Below are positions 57,700-64,000 of a stretch of 64,000 nucleotides of DNA, piece by piece. The stretch covers positions 78,244 through 142,243 of the forward strand of contig CAJOLW010000005.1 in assembly GCA_905235525.1 (NCBI GenBank). Direction: 5' to 3'. The stretch is from an uncultured Bacteroidaceae bacterium. Its GTDB lineage: Bacteria; Bacteroidota; Bacteroidia; Bacteroidales; Bacteroidaceae. How positions within the stretch are numbered: the first letter of the stretch is position 1; every line of letters starts with the position of its first letter. The notes under the pieces are model-generated. The model saw nothing but the letters and a program-made list of their open reading frames with translations. It did no database searches and had not been told where the DNA came from. Position numbers and translations under genes: made by a program.

Positions 57700-58261
57700 A
57701 GTGCTGTAATTTTTTACGAATCAATATCATGAGATTGTGCAGTCTCGATTTCACCGTTCCTTCGGGGATCTCCTCTATTTGGGCAATTTGCGGAATGGTG
57801 AGTTCCTCCTCATAACGGAGGGAGAAGAGCAGGCGGAGCGGAGGCGACAATGACTGGAGTGCGGTGTGCAAGGCTTCGTTCAGCCGTTCGCGATCCATCC
57901 TCACCTCCGCATCATCTTCTGCAAGTGGTTCGGCTTCAAGAGTGGCAAGATAAGTGTTCACATGTTCGTTGTGTCGATAAGCATTCTTGCAGAGGTTATA
58001 GGCGATGGAGAAGAGCCATGTGGCTACATTGCTGCCCTCCTGATAGCGGTTACGCGCCTCATACACCCGCAGAAAAACATCGTGGGTATAGTCTGCTGCC
58101 ATTTCCTCGTCACCCCCCAATTGTCGGAAGAAGAAGCCCTGTAACCGTCGGGCATACCGACGGTACAGTTCTTCGAATGCCGATTCACTGCCACGACTCG
58201 CACGATGCATCAACTGCTCGTCGGTCATCTGACGGTTTGATTTGAAGAGAAGGATGCTCAT
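57686..58261 (-). CDS. ECF-type RNA polymerase sigma factor
   Basis: About 191 residues. Sigma region 2 (FEELYRRYARRLQGFFF..., ADYTHDVFLRVYEARNRYQEGSNVATWLFSIAYNLC; quoted in parts) and region 4 (LRLLFSLRYEEELTIPQIAQIEEIPEGTVKSRLHNLMI; quoted in parts, PEGTVKSRLHNL). ATG 58261 is chosen because an upstream TTG lies within the end of the previous gene. The upstream gene ends 4 bp before the start. It presumably is controlled by the adjacent membrane protein. Confidence 0.9.
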   Translation of the reverse strand: MSILLFKSNRQMTDEQLMHRASRGSESAFEELYRRYARRLQGFFFRQLGGDEEMAADYTHDVFLRVYEARNRYQEGSNVATWLFSIAYNLCKNAYRHNEHVNTYLATLEAEPLAEDDAEVRMDRERLNEALHTALQSLSPPLRLLFSLRYEEELTIPQIAQIEEIPEGTVKSRLHNLMILIRKKLQHYDKE

Positions 58262-58265
58262 GGGT

Positions 58266-59540
58266 TCATTCCTGATCAAGGTCCAACTTCGTCACTTCGT
58301 ACTCCAAATAGTTCGGGCTCTTCGCCTCCAGACTGAGGTTCTCCATACCATACCCTTGTTCATCCAGCCGCTGATAGAGACGGGTCAGCAGTTCCTTGAG
58401 CCAAGTGTAGCGTTCTGGATTGTGCTTTTTGTAATAAGGCAGTTGGTCACGCAACAAGATAATGTAGTTCATGGCACAAAAATCTCCCTCCGCATTCTCC
58501 TTACTCTCTGGCTGGAACGACATACGCAGATACTCCAACCAGTAGCGCGTCTCGATGTTGCGTCGCTTCACCGTCATATTGTCATAGTTTTTGGGGGAAT
58601 AGCGCAGCGTCAGGCCCTCATTGTAGAAGTGTGGCTGCAAATCTTTAGGAATGCCTTCGCCGAGACTGAACCATTCCACGCTGGTGGCTGACACATAGAG
58701 GGGACGCTTAGAATGGGTGCAGATGTGGCGGAAGATGGCAGGATAAGATTCATCCTGATAGGGCGACCAGAGTTGTTCCCATAAAGCATCATCGAAATCC
58801 ATCCCGATGCGCTTGAAGACACTCCTCACATATTCTTTCCTTACCGCACAATTCTCGTCGTACAGAATCTTGTCGCGGTGCACCCCCTTCACCAGTTGCA
58901 GGATGAGTTTGCCGGTGATATCCCCTTCGTGAGGAGCCAGATAGACAGCCCCCTCTTCCATGCCCTGCAGTTCGTTGAAATGATATTGCAATTTCTCTGA
59001 CGGGTAAAGCCCTTTTTCATAGTAGCGGGTCAGCAGCCGCGTCAACCGCAGGGTGTCCTGCTTCGGGATGAGACACCGCACCCATTTATCATAATCTGAC
59101 GCAACAGCATCATCTGGGATTTTGTCAACGGCAAAGCCTGCATACTCGTCGCGATGTACGAAAAACTCTTCAGAAGTCCATCCTTCCTCCCTATACGCTC
59201 CCTCGTATGCACTATAATAAAAGGTGTAGGTGTCGGGGATGGCTTGCTTCATGCGTCCCACCACATTCAGTTTCTTCCTCAGTTCCTCACCTTTGTTCCA
59301 TTCAGTGAAGTGCAACCGCTCCACCATAGCATTCTCCACCTCGAAGAGGCTTCGCCATGCCGTTTCATCTTTGGGATGCTGTGCCACAAAGTCATTCCAA
59401 TAGTTATAAATGCTGTCCAGCCTATCCTTCTTCGAAAGAAGCAACCCAAGATGCTGATCCTCTATTTTTTCGGTCTTTTGTGCATCGGCACTTACACAAC
59501 CTGCTGCAAGCATCAACAATACAAAAAGTATCTTTTTCAT
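58266..59540 (-). CDS. Lipoprotein or exported protein of unknown function, first in the sigma operon
   Basis: 424 residues. MKKILFVLLMLAAGC is a signal peptide with a possible lipobox, so the ATG at 59540 is preferred over an upstream start lacking one. The body is mostly alpha-helical and unrecognised, with WRSLFEVENAMVERLHF, TYTFYYSAYEGAYREEG, MKKYTW-like and YRHICTHSKRPLYVSATS segments. It ends 4 bp before the sigma factor gene, so the three genes form one operon. It may be a cell-envelope target or signal for the sigma factor (inference). Confidence 0.65.
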   Translation of the reverse strand: MKKILFVLLMLAAGCVSADAQKTEKIEDQHLGLLLSKKDRLDSIYNYWNDFVAQHPKDETAWRSLFEVENAMVERLHFTEWNKGEELRKKLNVVGRMKQAIPDTYTFYYSAYEGAYREEGWTSEEFFVHRDEYAGFAVDKIPDDAVASDYDKWVRCLIPKQDTLRLTRLLTRYYEKGLYPSEKLQYHFNELQGMEEGAVYLAPHEGDITGKLILQLVKGVHRDKILYDENCAVRKEYVRSVFKRIGMDFDDALWEQLWSPYQDESYPAIFRHICTHSKRPLYVSATSVEWFSLGEGIPKDLQPHFYNEGLTLRYSPKNYDNMTVKRRNIETRYWLEYLRMSFQPESKENAEGDFCAMNYIILLRDQLPYYKKHNPERYTWLKELLTRLYQRLDEQGYGMENLSLEAKSPNYLEYEVTKLDLDQE

Positions 59541-59662
59541 TTTTTTTCTGTTATTTGTTGGAGTTTCTGATTGTTTTACCATCTGAAAGCACTTGACGTC
59601 TATTTGCTTTACATGACAGCATACACCTGAAACGCCAGACCGTTCACGAAAAAGCAAAAAAA

Positions 59663-59725
59663 CGACATGCTCCACATCGGTGAACCAACGTGGGGCATGT
59701 CGCCGCACCGACGTGGGGCACGTCG
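59663..59725 (-). repeat. Three-arm repeat downstream of the porin gene
   Basis: Arm A CGACATGCTCCACATCGG (59663-59680), inverted arm B ACGTGGGGCATGTCG (59688-59702) and direct copy C ACCGACGTGGGGCACGTCG (59707-59725). Same 63-bp span as the elements at 7748 and 32234. Confidence 0.7.
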
Positions 59726-59756
59726 ATAAGGGGGGGGATAGAAGCCCCCCCTAACG
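59726..59756 (-). terminator. G/C-tract hairpin downstream of the porin gene
   Basis: TAAGGGGGGGG faces GCCCCCCCTAA with a loop GATAGAA. On the minus strand it follows the porin stop and can serve as terminator. Confidence 0.6.
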
Positions 59757-59775
59757 GAACTTCTTTGTAAAGACC

Positions 59776-60972
59776 TTAGAAGCGCACGTACATCTCAGCC
59801 CAGAGTTCGTTGTAATCCTTGTGCTGAAGGTTGCGGTCATGCACATGATTGTACTGCACCTGCATCATGAGGTTTTTGTGAATCTGGAAGTTGGGGATGA
59901 TGCTGTAGATGGTCTTCATCGACTCCCATGTCTTGGCACTGCGATAGGCATCGTACTTGCCATACACTTTGAGCCAAGAAGTGCAGGGAACACCCACGGT
60001 GGCATACCAGCCATCGGCTTTTCCCTCGGTCTTGTAGTCAGCAAGAATGCCCTGTGCATGGGCATACTCGGCACGCACTGACCAGTCGTTGTGCTCATAT
60101 TTCACCGAGGCTGCCCAACGGTTGCGGTCAACCTCGGCACCGGCTGCGGTCACATAGTCGCCTGTCCAACCGAAGATGCCAATATAGAGGTCCTTCACTG
60201 GCTGCACTTGTAGAGAGCCAATGAAGTCCTTGTGTCCATTGGCATCCCCCGTGTTGATGCCCTGACCGTTCATCACCTGCAACTGATAGTGGATGAAACG
60301 GTGACCGTCAGACTTGGCAGGGAAAAGGTCACCTTGCACCTGCAAGCCCTGGTCGCGTCCACCATTGCCTACATTGCCGTCCTTGTTGCTGATACCTGCC
60401 AGTTGGTTGGAAATCTGCGAATAGTCGCCAGCACCCACATCCCAAGGGTTATAGGGATTCTCAAAGAGGAAGGCACGTTTGTACTGACCAAACTTGATGG
60501 CAAGTTCCTTCCAGTGCGACCACTCCACGAAGTAGTCCTTCATATGGAAGGTGGAATTGTTCACCTGTGCCTGAATGCGGTACTTGAAGTCTGTGAGGAT
60601 GGTGCCATCGACATACACACGAATGAGTCGCTGGCTGAAGCCTGCACCACCATGTGCACCGGCTTGGTCGCTGTAAGCATACTTCCCGATGAAGTAGCCG
60701 CCGAACTTGGGTGCAGAAGCATAGTCGGTCAGTTTCCTGCCCAACTGTGGCTTTGCATCTGAAGCGGGAGCCGCACTCTGAAGGGCATCGGCAAGGCTGT
60801 TGTTCACCAGTTCGGTGATGAAACCAGCACCAGGGGTACCATTGGGTTCAAACTCACTCACTTCGATTCTCTCTTCAGCAGGCATACCGAGTTCCTGCGT
60901 TTTGTCATTCTCTGCCCACATAGGCAACGTGGCAAGTGTTGCCACCAAAACAGTCGTTAAAATCTTTTTCAT
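59776..60972 (-). CDS. Outer-membrane porin (OprP-like beta barrel)
   Basis: 398 residues. A signal peptide (ATLATLPMWAEN) is followed by a short linker, then a beta-barrel: KFGGYFIGKYAYSDQAG, SQRLIRVYVDGTILTDFKYRIQ, DYFVEWSHWKELAIKFGQYKRAF, ending AEMYVRF with a terminal Phe. The pattern fits the phosphate/OprO-like porin family of Bacteroidota. Its start is 6 bp after the dcuB stop, so it is very likely co-transcribed with it. It may carry dicarboxylates across the outer membrane (inference). Confidence 0.85.
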   Translation of the reverse strand: MKKILTTVLVATLATLPMWAENDKTQELGMPAEERIEVSEFEPNGTPGAGFITELVNNSLADALQSAAPASDAKPQLGRKLTDYASAPKFGGYFIGKYAYSDQAGAHGGAGFSQRLIRVYVDGTILTDFKYRIQAQVNNSTFHMKDYFVEWSHWKELAIKFGQYKRAFLFENPYNPWDVGAGDYSQISNQLAGISNKDGNVGNGGRDQGLQVQGDLFPAKSDGHRFIHYQLQVMNGQGINTGDANGHKDFIGSLQVQPVKDLYIGIFGWTGDYVTAAGAEVDRNRWAASVKYEHNDWSVRAEYAHAQGILADYKTEGKADGWYATVGVPCTSWLKVYGKYDAYRSAKTWESMKTIYSIIPNFQIHKNLMMQVQYNHVHDRNLQHKDYNELWAEMYVRF

Positions 60973-60978
60973 GTATCA

Positions 60979-62352
60979 TTAATAGAATATAGTTGTAATA
61001 ATCAATCCTACGATGGTGCTGACGATGACACTGACCAGACCCGGCATCATGAACGAGTGATTGAGCAAGTACTTGCCAATCACGGTGGTGCCTGAACGGT
61101 CGAAGTTCACGGTAGCAATATCAGAGGGGTAGTTAGGAATGAAGAAATAGCCATAGACCGAGGGAAGCACACCGAGCAACACAGGACCGGGGATGCCCAG
61201 CGAGTATGCCAACGGCAACATTGCCACCACCACTGCACCTTGGCTGTTGATGAGCACAGACACAGCGAAGAAGGCGATGGAAATCGCCCAAGGATACTGC
61301 GACACAATGCCTGTCAATCCTTCCTCCATTTCGGTAAGGTAGTTGCTGAAATAGGTGTCGGCAAGCCATGCGATGCCATAGATAGCCACCACAGCCACCA
61401 TGCCTGACTGCCACACTGGTCCTGCCACAGCCTTCTTGGGACTTGCCTTCGCAAAGATAATCATGATGGCGGCTGCCGTAATCATGACAATCTGGATGAT
61501 GATGTTCATGCCGATAGGTTTCATCACAGGATTGCCTGCATCATCTAATTTGCCACTATCAACCATAGGGCGGATGTCACAACCCAAAATCTGGAAAAGC
61601 GAGTACAATACGATGACCGCCAAAGCACCCAAGATGAATACAGAAAGTTTAGCGTTTTTATCCACTTCCTTATCAAGCAACGAAGCCGTATCACCATACA
61701 TGTACTCCTTCATCTGAGGATCTGCCAGACGTGCCTGAAACTTAGGATCCTTGTCCAGGTCTTTGCCTCGCTTGTAGGAACAAAGGGCTGCAGCAAAGAG
61801 TCCACACAGACAAGCAGGAATAGTCACGGCTATCACTTGCAGATTGTTGACATCGAAACCTGCTTCGTTGCTGATAACTACGAAGGAAGCCACAGCGGCA
61901 GCAATGGGCGAACAAGTGATGCCCACCTGCGAAGCAACGGAGGCAACAGCACAAGGACGTTCAGGTCGGATGCCTTTCTTCAGGGCGATGTCACAGATGA
62001 TGGGCATGAGCGTGTAAACCACGTGTCCTGTTCCTACAAGCACTGTGAGGAAGAAGGTACACAGCGGAGCCAAGAAGGTGACATGCGCCGGATGTTTTCG
62101 TAGAAGTTTCTCCGCCAACTGAATGAGCCAATCCATACCGCCCGAGGCTTGCATGATGCCAGCGCAGGTCACGGCTGCAATAATGATGTAAATCACATCA
62201 GTGGGAGGGTTACCTGGCTTCATACCAAAGCCCAACACCAAAATGGCAAGACCGATGCCCGAGATGGCACCCAATGCCAAACTGCCATAGCGTGAGCCCA
62301 CATAGAGCGCACCCAGCACGATGAGCAGTTGCAAAATCATGACAAAATCCAT
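60979..62352 (-). CDS. dcuB: Anaerobic C4-dicarboxylate transporter
   Basis: 457 residues with about 11-12 membrane helices. Features are GSRYGSLALGAISGIGLAILVLGF, MQASGGMDWLIQLAEKLLRKHPAHVTF, GTGHVVYTLMPIICDIALKKGIRPERP and IAYGVASVASQVGITCSPI-like SVASQVGITCSPIAAAVA, which are diagnostic for DcuA/DcuB. It exchanges fumarate or aspartate for succinate in fumarate respiration, fitting a succinate-producing anaerobe. The promoter box is at 62399, within the 27-bp repeat shared with ypfJ. Confidence 0.94.
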   Translation of the reverse strand: MDFVMILQLLIVLGALYVGSRYGSLALGAISGIGLAILVLGFGMKPGNPPTDVIYIIIAAVTCAGIMQASGGMDWLIQLAEKLLRKHPAHVTFLAPLCTFFLTVLVGTGHVVYTLMPIICDIALKKGIRPERPCAVASVASQVGITCSPIAAAVASFVVISNEAGFDVNNLQVIAVTIPACLCGLFAAALCSYKRGKDLDKDPKFQARLADPQMKEYMYGDTASLLDKEVDKNAKLSVFILGALAVIVLYSLFQILGCDIRPMVDSGKLDDAGNPVMKPIGMNIIIQIVMITAAAIMIIFAKASPKKAVAGPVWQSGMVAVVAIYGIAWLADTYFSNYLTEMEEGLTGIVSQYPWAISIAFFAVSVLINSQGAVVVAMLPLAYSLGIPGPVLLGVLPSVYGYFFIPNYPSDIATVNFDRSGTTVIGKYLLNHSFMMPGLVSVIVSTIVGLIITTIFY

Positions 62353-62398
62353 AGTCTTTTCTGTTTAAGATATCAGATTAAATGATGTAAGATTGGGA

Positions 62399-62425
62399 CA
62401 AAGGTACAAAAAAGTTTAGAGTTTA
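62399..62425 (-). promoter_or_regulatory. -7 box plus 27-bp repeat shared with ypfJ
   Basis: CAAAGGTA (62399-62406) gives TACCTTTG on the minus strand, 47 bp before the dcuB start. The full 27 bp equal 7057-7083. Confidence 0.55.
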
Positions 62426-62449
62426 AGGTGCTGAGTTTAGAGTTTTTTG

Positions 62450-62457
62450 TATCTTTG
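62450..62457 (+). promoter_or_regulatory. -7 box TATCTTTG for the MFS gene
   Basis: A perfect match 19 bp before the ATG at 62476, ruling out starts farther upstream. Confidence 0.65.
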
Positions 62458-62475
62458 CATCCAAAACCGACAAAA

Positions 62476-63477
62476 ATGCCACCATCCAACCAACATGTGA
62501 GTACAAGATTGACGGGAGTGAGTGCCCTACTCCATTTCCTTGTCGATGGACTCTGCATCTGTTGTCTGTACCTCACAACGGTCGGAAAAATGGACATCGT
62601 AACAACCTACGTGACCTACAATGTGTTGGCATTCCTGACACAACCCCTCACGGGGTGGTGGGCTGACTGGATGAAACAGAAACATTGGATGTTGCTCGGT
62701 TCGGTGTTGTTACTGACGTTAGGGGTGGCAGCATGTCAACTGTCAACCATCAACGATTTGTTCATCATGCCTACCGCAGTTTTGCTGGGTATCGGCAATT
62801 CGCTCTTTCACGTATGGGGCGGCAAGCAAGTGGCGGTCAACACAGGAAACGACATCCGCGCATTGGGGGTGTTCGTCTCAACTGGTGCATTCGGGCTTGC
62901 AGTCGGAGGGGTATTGGCATCGTGGTCCCTGCTTTATGTGTTTCTGCTAAGCATCTGCGTATTGGCGATACAGACCCTACCATCACAGAAGACCCTCCCC
63001 TCACCCTCCCTACAGGGAGGGAGTAGTATCTCCATCAATGAAAAAACAAGTGAGCAAGGTAACCACCCCCTCCCTGTAGGGAGGGTGAGGGGAGGGTCTA
63101 TCATCCTTCTCCTTCTCATCATGCTCGTCGTGGCTGGACGCTCCTTTACAGGCGAGGCTTTCACGACGGGCATCACCAAAGACGCCATGCTCATCTTGCT
63201 GTTGGGAGCCACCTCGATGGCAGGAAAGATGGCTGGTGGATGGCTAACTAAAAGCATGGGGATATGGAGAGCCTTACTGTTTATGGTAGTGGGGGCTATT
63301 CTCTGCTTCCTCGGCAAGGACTTACACATCGCCGTGATGCTCACGGGACTTTTCCTCATCAACTGCACCATGCCTGTCACCCTCTATTGGGCGAACACAC
63401 TGTTAAAAGGGCATGAGGGATTGGCGTTCGGACTGTTGGCGGCAGCATTGATACCCGGGTATCTGCTCGCCACATGA
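62476..63477 (+). CDS. MFS transporter with inserted inverted repeat in the cytoplasmic loop
   Basis: 333 residues with 10-12 membrane helices. N-terminal half: LTGVSALLHFLVDGLCICCLYLT, TQPLTGWWADWMKQKHWMLLG (quoted as GWWADWMKQK, the MFS loop motif) and GIGNSLFHVWGGKQVAV. Second half: GATSMAGKMAGGWLTKSMG and CFLGKDLHIAVMLTG. The loop joining the two halves (about 173-208; LPSPSLQGG ... HPLPVGRVRGG) is encoded by a 108-bp inverted-repeat element. The substrate is unknown. Overall it is short for an MFS protein. It is followed after 22 bp by a small membrane-protein gene. Confidence 0.78.
   Translation: MPPSNQHVSTRLTGVSALLHFLVDGLCICCLYLTTVGKMDIVTTYVTYNVLAFLTQPLTGWWADWMKQKHWMLLGSVLLLTLGVAACQLSTINDLFIMPTAVLLGIGNSLFHVWGGKQVAVNTGNDIRALGVFVSTGAFGLAVGGVLASWSLLYVFLLSICVLAIQTLPSQKTLPSPSLQGGSSISINEKTSEQGNHPLPVGRVRGGSIILLLLIMLVVAGRSFTGEAFTTGITKDAMLILLLGATSMAGKMAGGWLTKSMGIWRALLFMVVGAILCFLGKDLHIAVMLTGLFLINCTMPVTLYWANTLLKGHEGLAFGLLAAALIPGYLLAT
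62991..63098. repeat. In-frame inverted-repeat element (33-bp arms) inside the MFS gene
   Basis: The left arm 62991-63023 and right arm 63066-63098 are complementary at 32 of 33 positions, and each arm contains its own CCCTCCCTACAGGGAGGG-type palindrome. Total length 108 bp, a multiple of three. Confidence 0.85.
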
Positions 63478-63499
63478 TAACAAGAAATAAGACGGTAAC

Positions 63500-63892
63500 A
63501 TGTTCCATCTCTTAGACATCGCCCACCCTATGTCGTTTCCTTTGGAGGCGGACTACGAACTGATAAAGCAACTGCTCGTCGCACTCATTCCCACCATCCT
63601 CATTGAGTTGGGAGTGTTGTGGCTCTTGATGGAGCGACGGAAGAAAGTGCTGCTCTCGTCCATTGCCGTCAACGTGCTGACCAATGTGCCGCTGAACTTG
63701 TATGTGCTATTGGTCAATGACAGCACTGGAGACATCCTCATGGGTGAGGCAGTGGTTTTCCTTGTCGAAGCCGTATGGTACTGGTGTTTCACGCGTAGTA
63801 TCAAGCAAGCCGTTATCTACAGTTTCTTGTGCAATGCCATCAGTTTCCTCCTCGGACTGCTCCTGCAACTCCTATACCAATTCTTGATATAG
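63500..63892 (+). CDS. Small multi-pass membrane protein
   Basis: 130 residues with four membrane segments (LLVALIPTILIELGVLWLL, LLSSIAVNVLTNVPLNLYVLL, ILMGEAVVFLVEAVWYWCF, AVIYSFLCNAISFLLGLLLQ). A start at the second Met (63530; MSFPLEADYEL) is possible. I do not recognise the family. It is likely co-transcribed with the MFS gene. The remaining 63893-64000 shows no gene. Confidence 0.65.
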   Translation: MFHLLDIAHPMSFPLEADYELIKQLLVALIPTILIELGVLWLLMERRKKVLLSSIAVNVLTNVPLNLYVLLVNDSTGDILMGEAVVFLVEAVWYWCFTRSIKQAVIYSFLCNAISFLLGLLLQLLYQFLI

Positions 63893-64000
63893 AAATAGTT
63901 TTACCTAAAATCCGCAACAAATAGTCATACGTCCTGATTTTGCTGTCTGTTGCTCTATATGACGATACTCCATCCACTATAGAGGTGATTAAGTATGTCA

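Noticed and set aside
62991..63098. Insertion sequence in the MFS gene
   Set aside because: No transposase, total only 108 bp, and the reading frame is intact, so it is better called a small inverted-repeat element.
63893..64000. tRNA or small gene at the right edge
   Set aside because: No cloverleaf-like arms, no promoter box and no start codon with a plausible frame were seen.

Overview
The window comes from a member of the Bacteroidota, most likely a gut or rumen Prevotella/Segatella-like bacterium. I infer this from the many Bacteroidota-type promoter boxes (TAnnTTTG), a GldH lipoprotein, WG-repeat, Omp28 and DUF6029-type surface proteins, a C10 (streptopain) protease, hybrid-two-component parts, and a shared C-terminal tail resembling Prevotella sorting signals. 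No rRNA, tRNA, CRISPR array or transposase gene was seen. Region 1 (1-7721) is mostly housekeeping. It holds the 5' part of cobyric acid synthase (minus strand), an HD phosphohydrolase, the run metF > holB > ricT/PSP1 > gldH on the minus strand, a small membrane protein, a YpfJ-type zinc peptidase and a TonB-C-domain protein. Region 2 (7722-29570) is an accessory block of secreted or surface proteins. A tight operon (WG-repeat protein, TlpA-like thioredoxin, DUF6029 barrel, Omp28 lipoprotein, large Omp28-like protein) is followed by a C10 protease, an AAA ATPase, a 2166-residue FG-GAP/Fn3/dockerin protein, a membrane protein, a small secreted protein, a WG-repeat lipoprotein and an SH3-like secreted protein. 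Copies of one intergenic cassette (GGCGGAAAACC terminator, TATATTTG promoter, conserved leader of about 85 nt) punctuate this block, and a 132-bp near-identical repeat covers the 3' ends of two of its genes. Region 3 (29589-31974) is a NarL-type two-component pair. The kinase's ATP lid is encoded by a heptanucleotide repeat. Region 4 (32324-57132) is a glucuronoxylan/xylose utilisation region without SusC/SusD. It holds xylA, an MgtC-family protein, a GH2 enzyme with CBM32, a secreted CotH-like protein, the run MFS/GPH transporter > GH43 > xylB, an rRNA/tRNA methyltransferase, a sensor, an M6 protease, the run regulator > nucleotide-sugar dehydrogenase > GH67, and GH115. GH115 and GH67 would remove (methyl)glucuronic acid, GH43 would release pentoses inside the cell after transport, and XylA/XylB would feed the pentose phosphate pathway. 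The most striking observation is here: a hybrid two-component regulator appears to be split into two genes. One is a periplasmic propeller sensor that stops just after its membrane helix (46125-48521). The other is a membrane-anchored receiver-AraC protein (53165-54589) with a HisKA-like segment that has lost its phospho-acceptor His and with no ATPase domain. Where the ATPase would be, there is heptanucleotide-repeat-encoded linker. Region 5 (57253-64000) holds a lipoprotein-ECF sigma-(anti-sigma-like) operon with a C10 homopolymer in the last gene, a dcuB-porin operon, and an MFS transporter whose cytoplasmic loop is encoded by an in-frame 108-bp inverted-repeat element, followed by a small membrane protein.
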